Positions 39,701 to 52,025 of a stretch of DNA of 64,000 bases are shown here, piece by piece. The stretch is taken from positions 1 to 64,000 of the forward strand of contig JASANC010002855.1 of assembly GCA_030248135.1 (NCBI GenBank). Reading direction: 5' to 3'. Source of the stretch: Theristus sp. LFF4_11. Its lineage: Eukaryota > Nematoda > Chromadorea > Monhysterida > Xyalidae. The position numbers were made by a program, and so were the translations under genes. The notes beneath the pieces are model-generated. The model was not told the origin of the DNA. It searched no databases and was given only the letters and a program-made list of their open reading frames with translations. The stretch's first letter is position 1. Every line of letters begins with the position of its first letter.

Positions 39701-42700
39701 CAAACATATTTTCTTATGTGCACAGTCATAATAACGCAAATATTACCCATCCAACGCGCGCGATATGCAGCGCACGCAGGGGTTTACAAAATTTTGGTCG
39801 CTGCTGTATGTTCCAAAAATAGCTTGTAAATTACATGCAACGATGATGATGAAGCATGCTGTAATGCATAACCTGTTGGTTGCACATGGAGGACACACGT
39901 TATTAGCAAAAAAGATGTTGCTTTAAGGGACGAGGTGCGAATAAAAGCTCTGAGCAATTTTTGACAATGTTTGTAAAGCAAAGTAATGGTATTGCTAAAA
40001 GTGAAACAACGCGTTTACACAAACACACAGAGGCACACAACATCAATCAACAACGAACTCACAATGAATTTGAGGTGGATCTATAAAATAATAAAACGGA
40101 GATCAAACAATGCACCTGAAAAACAATTGATTTCCAATTTCTGATATTTTCCGCCGACATACTGAATAATTGAGAAAACTATATCCAAAATATAGCAGAA
40201 AGTTTTATTACCGAGATTTTCCTTTTTTGCCAGCTGAGCCTCCGCTGCCGCGGACGTTTGTAATGGGCACAGATTCGAGATTCGTAATCAATAAATTTAT
40301 GCTGGAACGAACTTCGTCAATGAACAAAGTTTCCATGTCTTTCACAACGAATTTGGGCATCAACCGACGGTCCTGGAACTACGTGCAGGTTACGTGCAAT
40401 ACGTGCACACACGAACTCATTGGGTTTTGCAATATTCACAAACCTTCTGCATTTCTTCAACCAATAACTTTCGTGTGTCAACTTCACGACGTATTGCTGC
40501 AGCTTGCTCGTCGGGATTATCGAGCTAGAAATTGTTCATTCAAATTTATAAAACTAACTTAGTGTTGGTTGGTTATCGTATGGTGTGACTGCTTTGATTT
40601 TCTGCTTCCTTGTTTGAAACAAAACAGCCACTACGCCCAATTTGACTTTTAGCATTAATTATGTTTGTGAGTAATGTAAGTAGAGTTGAAAGCACAATTT
40701 TCTGCTGAGAAAAATAAAGAAAACTTTACTTGCGATTGTAATCTTGTATAATAAACCTTAATTCCTGACCTGAAGGGCATTGAATATCAGCTGATGTTCA
40801 AACTTTTTAACGCCAAGTATTTGTTGAAACATGTCGAATAGTTGGTCCTTGCCGAGTATCAAATCTGCATTTGCTTGTTGTCCGGGCCGACTTCTACTGG
40901 CTCTGAAAAAAAAACAATACCGTTACACACTGCTAAATTTTGACTTTGTGTCTGCTGATCAAAATTGTCTGCTAAGCTCAAATGAGCTCAGCGACACTGG
41001 AAACAATTATATACAATACAACATTAATCAGAAAAACTGCTAAATTGCAATCATCTGCAGCAGTACCGAAATTGAGGGGGTTGGGCGCCCTGGCACAAAG
41101 TTGCGCCTCGTGGGGAATTATAGTAAGGTTTATCGATCATGTCACGTCATCCATCCTTTATGCATCCGTATGGACGTCGAAGTACGGAGCATAAACGATC
41201 GCGAGTTCTGAGACCAGACGTTGGTTGGCGTAACATGTCGGATTGCTCTTTTTTACTGCATTGAAACGAGGTTTCAATACGAAGGTGACGTGCCGTGCCG
41301 GATATAAATTACGACGGCTAAACGGACCTTATAATCTGACAACAAGACTTACAACGAACTTGCCTGTTTTTGCTGTTGTCTTCATCACCGCGCGTTATGG
41401 TGTCAAACTTGGTCATCCAACTGTTCAGCACTGTTTCTTTGCTAAGGCCGTCAATTTCCGGTAAACTTAAAAGCGTTATATTGTTTTCAGTAAACAAGCA
41501 AGTAAAAATTCAAAAATACAAATTTTGATTGACGTTGACTAAAAAAATGTTGGACGTGTAGATGGTATACTATTGAAATACTATTTAATACTTTTTTATT
41601 TTTGCATATTGGCCAATCAAAAATAGTATTGTTTCAAATCATACTGTTTTACCAACCATTAAATACTGTCAGTACTAGTTCTCACCAGTAAAATACTTTT
41701 TGTATGTTGAAGAAAAGCATCAACGTCTGTAAAAGTAGCCGAAACTATCTATACACTCAAAAACTTTTAAGCCAATAGTATACCATCTGTAGTTTGACGC
41801 ACTGTACCTTTTAATTCGTTTTTCGATGTTTAACCGAAAAACTTCTCGAAAATCATGAGCAGAAAAACCACCGGCAGAAACAACGTTTTGCACCCGATCA
41901 GAGCGAAGAAAAACCTGAAATGTGACAATAGATATGTGTAAAAGTTTTAGTAGTTTCGAAAAGTAATCATTCTATCGTGAAATTAATTCCTTTTTACATA
42001 CTCATTTTATTATTTATTTATATCTAGATATAATATATAACATAATTTTTATGTTCCTTACTTCGAAATACGATTGCACAGCGTTGGTGAATGCCTCATC
42101 AGCTGCAATTTGGGTATCACCGCGAAGGAAGCTTTGGAATCGATCCTTTAGCTTGGCTAAATCGGATTTCGTGATTTTCACTTGTCTTCTCGCCATGTCA
42201 GTAGGCTGCTTTGCATTGAAGTGATATGCAATACATTTGGCCACGAGCACGTACAACTGCATTCGTTGTCGGCGATCTTCTTCTTCTCTTTGAGCGCTGA
42301 CAATAAATAAGCACTAAATAAAAAACCGTTCTTTAAGTGTACCAAATACAATGAGGGGTTTGTACTTTGTATGTCTCTTGACATTGAATGTGATGCAATA
42401 AAATTGCAATTTTATCTTAAACATAACGACACTTGAATAAAAAAACCAACATCATGGACAAAAGATAGTGATTCCGCTTGAAGTGTCAAAATCCCCCCCC
42501 CCCCAACTGACTTCAACAGCGTATGTTCGTCAGAGTTGACTTGGCCAACACCAACAGCATGCGCAGACGAGAACGTCGATGTGGATGTTTTCGTGACGCG
42601 ATATTCATGGCTGACCATGCTGTCTGTCGGCGACTGCGAGCGCTGCCGTGCCGACGGCGTTAAACTTTGTCGCGGCGTCACCGACTCGTCTGGACTATGT

Positions 42701-44724
42701 TGACGACTAGCAGCTGTGAATTCCGGTTGTGTCGAGGTCGGCGTTAACGCTCTCGGCGGCCGCTGGCCAATGTTCGGTGACACCGAAAACGATGGCTGTG
42801 CTTGGTCGCAGTACTGGTGATTGGTCGCACTTGTGGTCGCGATCGCCGGCTGATGCTGGTGATGATGCTGAGCGGTGTATTGTTTGGCGCTGCTCGCGCG
42901 AACCGGCGTCGACGTGACGTTCGGTCGGTAGCTGCTCGCGTAGCTGACGTCCGACGGCGTTGGACTCGTCGATCGACCCGGTTGGCTGATTCGTCGCGGC
43001 GGCACCGACAACACCTGGCACAACATAACAATTTAGGTGAACAAAATGATTATGTCTGTCAGATTGTTGCGCTTTCACGGTGTGGCAGTGTACTCAGGCC
43101 GTAAACAGTTTCAGTTGCAACAGTGGTCACGTGATGCTTGCATTCTGTGCAAACCAACCTCTGGCAAATGCATGCATCAACCAGTCAGCTGGTTGGATAT
43201 GTTATTGAGTTAGACTGTAACTGGAAATTTGTTGTTGTTGACATTATCTAGCCCAATTTACTATTTGCTTGTATCATGTTCTTGTCAATAAGCTGCTAGT
43301 TAGCCGAATCGTTGTTGACTGAAAACTGGTTGACTGCTCTTTTTATTGTACTGAAAACGTTAATCAGCTACATTGTAAATGTACAGGGTGTCCCAGCCAG
43401 ATGTAGAACATTTGTTTTTGTAATTACGCGTGCGTACGTTGACCAATTTTTGTATTTTTTCAGCGTTTGTAAAAAAGACTCGGGAATTTGTTTGCACCAA
43501 AAACGTTGCGATACATTAAATACCGTATAACCTGAATTATAAACAATTGAAAAAAATACTTTTTGAATTACCGTATTACCTCCAATAAACCCCATGGGGG
43601 ATTAATACGTCAGCGACTTTTATTAGGGGTGGGGGTTTCTTGGGGGGGGGGGGGATTATGGGGGGGGGGTTATTTACAAACAAATTCTAGGGGTGGGGGT
43701 TTATTGAAAAATGGCAAAAATACCTTGCATGGCAGGCAAGAAAGTCGCAGAAACTTCTACTCTACATAGAAATTCCCTTTTATAACAACCTTTTGTAATG
43801 AAATTACCATTAACTCATCCATTTGGGGCCTTTGGTAACACAATTTCATCATTTTCATTGCAACCAGTCACTGAATTCGCTGGGTATGTGCTTCAAACAG
43901 TATGTGCCTGCGGGAAACATTAAACCCCCATGGGGACGTCAGATTATGAATCATTGACTTTCATTGGGGGGGATTATTCGGAAACTTGTCGTGGGGGCTG
44001 GGGGTTTATTGGACTGGGGCAGACGAATGGATAAACTGATTGTAGAGAGGGCCAGCACAATGAGGACAATTAGACGGTTGATATTTTTATTCTGTGAGTA
44101 CCGTAAAGTCTTGCACATAAGGTCTCCTTATATAAATTTGAAAATCATGAATCATTGAATTTCATTTTGTGTGACAACGTTATAGGCCTTAATTTCATGA
44201 CGAAGAACGCGCCTTATAAGCGAGGTGTTCTGGACTTCGACAGACGCATGGATTTTAAATTTTTTGGTTTCCCGCCGTGTGACACCCGCCCACTTTAAGT
44301 GGGGACAATTAGACTGTTGATATTTTGATTCTGTGAGTGTTTTTATTGTTTTTCTGCTCTCCGCTCGTGTCATTTCTGTCCTTTTTTGCAAAAAGGAGGT
44401 ATTTTTAAACTTCTGCCATATTTGCTGAAACATAAAAATTTGGTGCCAAAAAAAATCCCCACGTCTTTTTTAGAAACGCTGAAAAAATTGTCAGAATAGG
44501 TCAATGTACGCGCGTATAATTCAAAAAACAAATGTTCTACATCTAGCTGGGACACCCTGTACCTTGGCTGCGTAATTAATTTGCACGCGGATAGATTTGA
44601 TTTTCAAAGTGTTTACATCTTAAAATATCAAATGAAATCTTTCCGAAATTAGTTAATTAAATGAAACAACCTCAGATAAGTCGTCTCGTTCAGATTCATC
44701 TTCAGAGCTACTAGCGCCCAACAT
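30748..44724 (-). CDS. unc-31: CAPS/UNC-31 calcium-dependent activator for secretion
   Basis: Primes dense-core vesicles for calcium-triggered exocytosis. Thirty-six exons, all in phase, 1503 codons plus TGA: 44724-44671, 43014-42512, 42296-42062, 41914-41808, 41465-41364, 40902-40770, 40524-40444, 40372-40212, 38962-38927, 37908-37818, 37736-37615, 37510-37399, 37191-36985, 36917-36806, 36578-36464, 35940-35870, 35797-35661, 35580-35393, 35287-35186, 35100-35037, 34944-34821, 34741-34635, 34548-34392, 34323-34182, 34103-33948, 33865-33715, 33611-33603, 33432-33358, 33283-33200, 32891-32865, 32561-32514, 32216-32025, 31691-31566, 31477-31373, 31087-30907, 30842-30748. Start [12 protein letters not shown] matches the vertebrate N-terminus. 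Then a Ser/Pro-rich exon, [14 protein letters not shown]2 domain (about 485-600), PH domain (about 626-727; [19 protein letters not shown]), [21 protein letters not shown] region (about 900 on; [22 protein letters not shown]). Acidic tail EEESSLDSG. The 9-nt exon is the least certain. Confidence 0.95.
36645..36775 (-). repeat. ACCGTAAAGTCTTGCATATA repeat in a CAPS intron
   Basis: Reverse copy ending TATATGCAAGACTTTACGGT at 36774, with the GTCACACAAAATTCC block also found near 44165-44180. Lies in the intron between the two PH-domain exons 36806 and 36578. Confidence 0.6.
43569..44013 (+). mobile_element. G-rich inverted-repeat element, copy 3 (right end decayed)
   Basis: Starts TACCGTATTACCTCC and contains the shared core (AAGTCGCAGAAACTTCTACT; CATTTGGGGCCTTTGGTA). 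The right TIR is missing or rewritten after about 44013. Nested within the mariner-like element. Confidence 0.78.
44100..44330 (+). repeat. ACCGTAAAGTCTTGCA repeat, copy 3
   Basis: Begins ACCGTAAAGTCTTGCACATA like 21008 and contains CCGCCGTGTGAC, the reverse of the block at 21056-21067. Inside the mariner-like element in CAPS intron 1. Confidence 0.6.
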
Positions 44725-46488
44725 TGCTTAACAGGCCGGTCGCTCAAATCCGTGCCACAAGGAAATTATGTCAAGCGTATGGGATTTTATCTTATTACAA
44801 TGTTGCACTTTATCTTGGAATAACTGCTATTTTGTTGCTGGCGCAGCGTCACATTTCATCATCGTTGAGGACAGCGCATGATCGATCGCGACTGTACGAC
44901 TAAAAAAACAAATTCATTTTTTGGTTAATGAAAGATAGCAATAGCACTTCAATGAAGACGTAACAAACGAAAAACATAGAAACTAAAATGCAGAAAACGA
45001 ACGATGAAATGGAAACAATTCGGAACAACAACGACAATTACATTTGATGGTACGAAGGAAAAAAAACCCACTCAATTGACAAAAGCAGCAAGCGCACCCA
45101 GCAGGAAGGAATTCTACAGCATCAGAAACAAGCAAAACTCGTGCAGAAGGCAAATGCGACGACAAAAGTGGAGGCAAATTTTTGTGCATACACGCCCGGC
45201 GCTTCTTCACGTCGAATTAACGTGGCACACGCGTTGCACACGAACTGCTCTCTTGAGATTATAACTATCACGTTTCAAAACTGCGAAACAGCGACCACAC
45301 ACAGCTAAAACGCAGAAAACAAACGAGCAGTGGCACGTTACTGCGCCGTTTGCACGCAACTGTGCTGCTGTTTTAGTGTCAACAGAAAAACAGAAAAAAA
45401 TTGTGAAGAAGCAGAAGCACTTGCATGAACGATACGAACACAAAAGCGGGTAGTTCTGCAACAGGAACGACGAGTGTTGCGTGAACGGCCGTCCCAAGAC
45501 ACGAAGACGTGCCAGCAGTGAACAGAATATAACGGACTTTCATTTAAACCGCCATTTGTTGAATTTGAAGATTATTGATGAAAATATCGGATGCAAATAA
45601 GACAAAAAGAGTTTTCACAGAGAAGCTGCTTACTTTTTTGATAAAAAAACAAACAATAGAAATAAAAAGGAATACGTTTTGCTGGCGTGATTTTGTTGTT
45701 ATCACAAGCTATCATGAGTTGTTATCAGTGTTTTACAATCAAAAAACATTGCAGATTTGCTGGCCAAGGTAGACACGGGTGAAAACCAGCAGAGAAAATA
45801 ACACAATTAACATAACTGGTCAACAGTGAATATCCGTGATAAGAAAGAAAAGCACTGTTGGGTTTGGCAGTCTTGTAAAAGGGCACGCACATGTTCTTTC
45901 AAAATCGAAACCGTCATTGAACAATTTTTTGTAGTGCAATGAAAACATTTTCCGAACGTCGAGATATCATATAAACGTTGGTCAACGGTTTTCAAATCTA
46001 TTTAAGTGTATTTGTTTGTAATCGGCACAATGAAAATAGGTTTTTTCATAAAATGTGGGAAGATCAAAAAAGTCGCACACCAACGCAGGCTCAGTTGTCA
46101 TTATGCATGCAAATGTAGTGTTTTTCTTGAAAACTAATCTTTTTTCTTGGTACACTATGTTTTTTAAACGTCTTCTTTTTTGCAAAGTCCTGAGGCCGCG
46201 AAAAAGCAAAATCACGCGATCGGGTGGGAAAGAAAGCATAATCAGCCACAAATGGCGTTTTCCATTACAATCTAACATGATCCCGTTGATTCTTTTTCGA
46301 TTCAAAATTTGTTTGTTTCGAATTCCGCAAAAAAATCTGACAGGTTTGAAGCAGTTTGAAGGAACACGCTGTGAATGACAGGAGAAAGTTATGCCGCGCA
46401 AAAAAAGCGTTAAATACCGTCTTTCGCATTAAATTACTTTTTACCACTTTTTACTGTCTTAAAAAATCTTCCCAAAGATTTGCAACTA
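44725..46488. other. Upstream region of CAPS, no gene recognised
   Basis: Presumed promoter and 5' UTR territory of the CAPS gene, AT-rich, with short frames on both strands (such as 45004-45264 plus and 45982-46401 minus) that lack splice partners or motifs. I cannot name a regulatory site. Confidence 0.45.
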
Positions 46489-46942
46489 TACCGTATTACC
46501 TCTATTAAACCCCCCCAAAATTAAACCCCCCCCAAAAATAAACCCCCACCCCCTCGACAAGTTTCCAAATAATCCCCCCCCCCAAAAAAATAATCCCCCA
46601 TGGGGGATTATTGAAACCTGTTTGAAACACATACCCAGCGAATTCAGTGGCTGGTTGCAGTGAAAATGATGAAATTGTGCCACCAAAGGCCCCAAATGGA
46701 TGAGTTAATGGTAATTTCATTACAAAAAGCTGTTATAAAAGGAAATTTCTATGTAGAGTAGAAGTTTCTGCGACTTCCTTCCTGCCATGGAAGGTATTTT
46801 TGCCATTTTGCCCACTCCTAAAAATGGTTTCCAAATAAACCCCCCCCCCCAAAATAAAGCCCCCCCCCAAAAATAAACCCCCACCCCCAGAAGTCGCTGA
46901 AGAAATAAACCCCCATGGGGGTTTATTAGAGGTAATACGGTA
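46489..46942 (-). mobile_element. G-rich inverted-repeat element, copy 4
   Basis: 454 bp from TACCGTATTACCTC to GAGGTAATACGGTA, C-rich on this strand, opposite in orientation to copy 1 and the same as copy 5. Separated from copy 5 by only 354 bp. Confidence 0.88.
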
Positions 46943-46943
46943 C

Positions 46944-48400
46944 TTTCATGCGCCGATTGAGTTCGTCTTTTGACGCGAGTATCTGCGACAGCTCATCAAG
47001 CGCACTGGCTCTGCTGACGTCGTCGCCGTCCACATCAGCGACCGACGGATCACAGTTGAACACCCAGTCACGAATAAAAACACCGGAGGAAACGCATAAA
47101 AAGTACAAATTTGAGCGAAATAAAATATGGTCGACCATGTAATGTGTGAAAAACAATCTGTGATTGCACTAGTCGTTGTGCCTGCTCGCTTATCTCATCC
47201 CATTATCTTTTTTCAGTCAGATTTCATTTACTTTCTCTTGTGAAATTACGAACTGTTCATCAGAACATGCCGCTAATCCTATTTTTGGCTTCTTGATACC
47301 GTATTACCTCTATTAACCCCCCCCCCCCAAAATTAAACCCCCCCAAAATAAACCCCCACCCCCTCGACAAGTTTCCAAATAATCCCCCCCCCAAAATAAT
47401 CCCCCATGGGGGATTATTGAAACCTGTTTGAAACACATACCCAGCGAATTCAGTGGCTGGTTGCAGTGAAAATGATGAAATTGTGCTACCAAAGGCCCCA
47501 AATGGATGAGTTAATGGCAATTTCATTACAAAAGGCATATAAAAAACCATATAAAAGGAAATTTCTATGTAGAGTAGAAGTTTCTGCGACTTCCTTCCTG
47601 CCATGGAAGGTATTTTTGCCATTTTGCCCACTCCTAAAAATGGTTTCCAAATAAACCCCCCCCCCAAAATAAAGCCCCCCCCCCCAAAAATAAACCCCCA
47701 CCCCCAGAAGTCGCTGAAGAAATAAACCCCCATGGGGGTTTATTAGAGGTAATACGGTAATTTGCATTTTAGCGGAACAACGTGGTGTGGTACAAAGGCA
47801 CAGGTGGGATCGAGTGAGAGGGCAGTCACCTTTGAACAGCCACAGTTCCAGCTCAGCGTGCGGCAAAAAAATCTCGAATTTTCCACACAGTTGAAACATG
47901 TTCATTAAAAAAATGAAGTTCACACGGTGAAAACCTAACAACAAACACACATGGTATACAGCTACCTACGCAACACTTATTGCAGCTGACAAAATAATGT
48001 GTTGAAAAAAAGCTGAAGCCAACCACAAAAACCAACCAACCCTTACAATCGCATTCTTGACAAAATCCAAAAGCCCGAAATACTTTTTGCTTGAAATAAT
48101 CCACAAGCTGTTTCGACAGGTCGTAATCGTGGAGCGACAATAAACCATATAAATTGATCCATTGTGAAAATTGCTCTTTTCAAGAGCCAAAAAATAACTG
48201 GCCCCAACGGAACAAGGTACGATGAACCAAAAAAGCTGACAAAAGATTATTTGTTTCCAGACATTTTCGCTGATATGCTGAAGTTGATTTTCAAACGCTG
48301 AATTTACGAAAGAATTTCTGAACTTATCATGCTTCGAATTTGCGCTTTTCGAATTTCGTTTGCGTGATTCAACCATCGCTGGTGTTTCACTAATCACAAA
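46944..48400 (-). CDS. Unidentified gene, coding-like segments only
   Basis: Minus-strand segments with protein-like composition: about 48367-48150 (MVESRKRNSKSANSKHDKFR onward), 48150-48047 (LYGLLSLHDYDLSKQLVDYF, then FRAFGFCQECD before a GTAAGG donor), about 47935-47831 (MFQLCGKFEIFLPHAELELW then GTGACT), and 47070-46944 (DPSVADVDGDDVSRASALDE, LSQILASKDELNRRMK). I cannot join them into one phase-consistent gene, nor assign a family. The last segment is squeezed between two copies of the G-rich element, and the last of its codons abuts the element end. It may be a real gene damaged by the insertions, or two unrelated fragments. Confidence 0.35.
47297..47759 (-). mobile_element. G-rich inverted-repeat element, copy 5
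   Basis: 463 bp with intact TACCGTATTACCTC ends. Its left flank (47081-47296) is duplicated in inverse orientation beside copy 1. Contains a short insertion (CATATAAAAAACCATATAAA region) relative to copy 4. Confidence 0.88.
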
Positions 48401-49633
48401 AGCTCGCTATGATATCAGATAGCAGACGTTGGGATAGCAGATGTACCGGTGATGAATTTGACCTCTGTAGCGTTGACACAGGGGCACCGCTGATAGACAC
48501 GTGTGTCAAACACGACCACGAAACGAAGCCTTTCATTGCAAAAAGCGCGATAGAGCTGAATGCTTTAAGACAAAAAAATCCAAACTAAAAACGCAGCTTG
48601 CCTTCGCTGAGCAGGGCATTTGAGCAAACAACTGGATGTCTGGATACGACTGATTTGCTGTTCAAAAACGGTCAAAGCAGAAAAACGGACACACACACAA
48701 AAAACAGAAATGGTTTCGTCATTTTCCAAATAACCATGACAAAAAAGCTGCAGCGCGCGCCATTTGTTGCTCTCTTGCAACGCATTTCTGAGCATGAACA
48801 GCAGCAGTGAGCCGGTGCTTTTTGAATATAAACGACCTTACATTGTTGTTACTGAGCAGCAAGCAGGGCGTGCGTGTGTGTGTAGCGGCTTTTGAAATTC
48901 ATTTTCACGGGAAGGGTGGCGTATGAAGCATCACGTTGTTTGTGGTAATGAAGCAGTGAAGCGCAAGGTGTGTATGTGTGTGCGCCGTGCGTTAAAAAGC
49001 TCAAACGCACAGACAACACTGCAACACGCACACACACGTGTCATAGACGACAAAATTTGCATTTGCCGCTCCGCATGTTGATACCTTGAATATGCGTGCG
49101 GTGCACCTTTTCGAAAATGTATTCTTCCGCAACAGACAGGGAGAGAAAAAAGCACGAACAACACACAAACACACAGACAAGCCATGCTGAGCGATCTCTG
49201 CCGCTGTGTGCGCCTGTTACAGCAGCTGGCATGAACATGCTCTGCAGATGTATTCATTCCGTCATAGCAGGCGCGCTCGTGTGTGACAGCCGTTGGCCGT
49301 GTGCAGGCGAATGCGGGCACAAGCAGCAAGCGAAGCAAGCCGATGGCGCAATATAGCCAGCCAGCGTGCTATATGTTCGTCGCACATGCGCACACACACG
49401 CATGTGCAGTGTGTCTCTCTGCTAAAACAGGCATGGCGCACGCAAAAGCTGAAGGCACACACACACACACACGCACAACAATACAGGGTGTGTGCGTGAG
49501 CGTGTGAGTCGCTGAACGATTTTAATGTTGCCGAAGTCAGCGATGAACATGCCAAATGCATGTGCTGACTGCATCATAACATGCAGTTCGACGCACTTCC
49601 TGGCGTGCTGCTAGCCTATCCGTTTGTCTTACG

Positions 49634-49710
<77 letters not shown>

Positions 49711-50764
49711 GTGTTTGTGCGTGTGTGTGTGTCTGTGTGTGTGTGTCTGTGTGTCTCTGTGTGTGTGTTCTGATTATCGCGAAAGCAAAACATCGCTTTA
49801 TTTGAGACCAGCGGCTGAAAAAACTTTTTAATTGAAGACGAGTATGATTTATATGGTCTAATTGAGTGCAGATCTTGATGTTGTTTTCAGTGTTATGATT
49901 TACTTTCTTCACTTGCGTGATTTTAGCGCAAGGATGGCCTATGTCGGATGTGTTTATTTTTCCGCGACACATGTGTGTGCAGTGCAAATTGTTTTCATTT
50001 TCTACTGGCAGTAAGCAGCTGGACTCGTCGCGGAAACAAAAAAAATACGGAGTGTCAGTCCTTTAAAAAACTAGACAAAGGACGTAACTCCGTGTGAAAG
50101 ATTCGATGGAGTTCAAAGTTCAATTTCTGTCTGTCCGATTTTGACTGTCGACAGCGTGCAGTTCTCACATGCATTCATGTTGTTTTGTTGCTGGAACACG
50201 TGAATGTTTGAGGGAGCGCGTTACATTCATAGAGCACCCTGATCGCCAGTGTTTGCCAGAGCGGCGGCTGTGTGCGCTCGTGTGCTTTGTGGACAGACGT
50301 TATAATGAACGCAGGAGGCAATGCAGCACACATGACGTTCATGCACATGCTTCTGCCTCGTTCATGTGCTTACGCGAACGGGCGTCCATTTATCAGAAGC
50401 GCCATATGCATGGGCTGCATAGCTATCAACAAATCGTATCTGTGTCTTGCGCACGTGTGCAATGAATCGCCTGTTGTACGTGTTCTCTGTTCATAAATTA
50501 TTGTTCGACAAATATGCGTTCCGCTTTTTTTATTTCTAAAAATTCTCTGCTCAATGTGATTGACATTGAGATCCGTGGTTCTTCTTGTATTTGGATACCA
50601 GATCGTAACAAATGAAAAAAGATCGAAACCAAAATTTCTGACAACCACAAAAAACATGCCGTTCCTTCCAGCAGCCGAACTCCTCCCGTGGCAATCTTTG
50701 GCAACGTTATGCGCCAATAGCAATTGCGTCACCCAGACCCCCCCCAGACCGCATCAAGCACAAA
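48401..50764. other. Simple-sequence-rich region, no gene recognised
   Basis: Rich in CA/TG dinucleotides from about 48860 to 49560 around the perfect microsatellite. Open frames here (for example alternating Cys-Val or Thr-His runs) are products of the repeat. No exon could be supported. Confidence 0.5.
49636..49768 (+). repeat. (TG)n microsatellite
   Basis: About 70 bp of uninterrupted TG repeat followed by interrupted TG with TGTGCG, TCTG and TTTG variants. Flanked on both sides by shorter CACACA/TGTGTG runs at 49010-49030, 49160-49180 and 49460-49480. Confidence 0.97.
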
Positions 50765-51251
50765 TCAGCCAAGTTTTACGATGGTTCTCTGTATTTCGGC
50801 CTGGCCAAACATCAGATGGTGAAGAAAGGTGTCCTCATCAGTGATGTGCCCCTCATCAACCACTTGAGTAGTAAACTTGTGTGTAAACTTAATTAGAGAA
50901 AATACAATGAACAAACTGAGTAAACAAATCAATAAAATCTTGTAATTAACCTTTGAATAGTCACACTTTTGTTTGACTGCTGAACACAACGAATGATGTT
51001 TGTCTGGTGATCGTCATGATGCACCGTAGCCAACAACGAGACAAGGCTCTTAACAGGCTTGGTGGAAAGCAGTATCACTCTAAAAAATCCAAAATACATC
51101 CCAAATTGCGTGACAATGTTTATGCCATGCCTAAATTTGTATCAAAATGTACGTCAGGACGTCAGAAAGTAATTGAAAAGCCAATAAGAAGAAAACGTGA
51201 AATGAAATTTTAACACATGAAATCTCCGTTTGAATATAGCCGCAAACTTAC

Positions 51252-51372
51252 AAAAAACGTGCAACATTGGTTGAGCATGAGTATCATCTGCAACACCGAC
51301 TCTGGAACGCGGTGGCGTCTCCGTGATTATCACAGTTTGAGGTTGGCCGGTTTTGTTTGAATTGCATAGCAA
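51252..51372 (-). CDS. Candidate exon, unidentified protein
   Basis: Open on the minus strand between an acceptor (CATTGTAG) and a strong GTAAGT donor; reads ...GQPQTVIITETPPRSRVGVA and DDTHAQPMLHVF. Composition looks coding. A phase-compatible 29-nt exon could follow at 50979-50951. Beyond that both strands of 50765-50870 are open and I cannot choose. No family recognised. Confidence 0.3.
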
Positions 51373-52025
51373 CTACAATGTTTCTAATCACTTTTTGATC
51401 ACAGTATGTAGTTTGAAAAATTGTTGCCATTTTCGCATGCGAAGTCGCCAATTATCCCAACACACCCTGTCGTGGCTCAGTGTCCGCTAGCGTGCTCACC
51501 GCAAAGCCGTCGATGACTCTGCAGAAAAGTTATCTTATAGTTTTTCTTGTTTCTTTGTTTTTAAAAAGAAATGCGCATTAATAAACGATAAGTCGATTTT
51601 TTGGATTAGAAACTGCTACAACCGAAACGCTGTCTGAGGATTGTTGCTCGGAGAGGGCTACAAGCGAGAGCTTCCAAAATTTAATGACCCAACAGTGCAA
51701 ACCCAAGTACTCAAAAGATAGACACTTCACAAAACATAGTGCAAAATTTCTCAATTGAAATCTCCGCAAATTGCGGGTGGCTCAATGTTCGCTCACAATG
51801 AACAATAATGAATGGTGCATTGTGAGAACACCACGCTGAAAAACAATGTTCCTTGTCCTGTCCCTCCATATCTTGTGTTTTTTCATCTTCCTTTACTATA
51901 TCAAAATACATACTATGAGTTCTATAAAACCAGCTGATGAGCTGAGCGGTAAGCGCTCCGGTGTTTTTATTTTCAGTTGCAACTACTTGAAACGGAGCAT
52001 GACATGCGACATGGAGCTTGTTTCT

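Larger units (their letters stand above)
43382..44561. mobile_element. Tc1/mariner-like non-autonomous element in CAPS intron 1
   Basis: About 1.18 kb with inverted ends TACAGGGTGTCCCAGC.AGAT and ATCTAGCTGGGACACCCTGTA bounded by TA, followed inwards by matching GTAGAACATTTGTTTTT arms of about 120 bp. The CAGGGTGTCCC terminus and TA target are typical of mariner relatives. No transposase is present; the middle is filled by a copy of the G-rich element (43569-44013) and by the ACCGTAAAGTC repeat (44100-44330). It sits between CAPS exons 1 and 2. Confidence 0.85.

Noticed and set aside
42707..43104. Arg-rich frames overlapping CAPS exon 2
   Set aside because: The Ser/Pro-rich frame is the one with in-phase donors and acceptors to exons 1 and 3.
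49581..49987. Cys-Val and Thr-His repeat proteins
   Set aside because: Translations of the TG/CA microsatellite, with no gene structure.
50765..50870. Plus-strand exon (DRIKHKSAKFYDGSLYFGLA) versus minus-strand exon (FLHHLMFGQAEIQRTIVKLG)
   Set aside because: Both strands are open; neither could be joined in phase to neighbours or assigned to a family, so neither was called.
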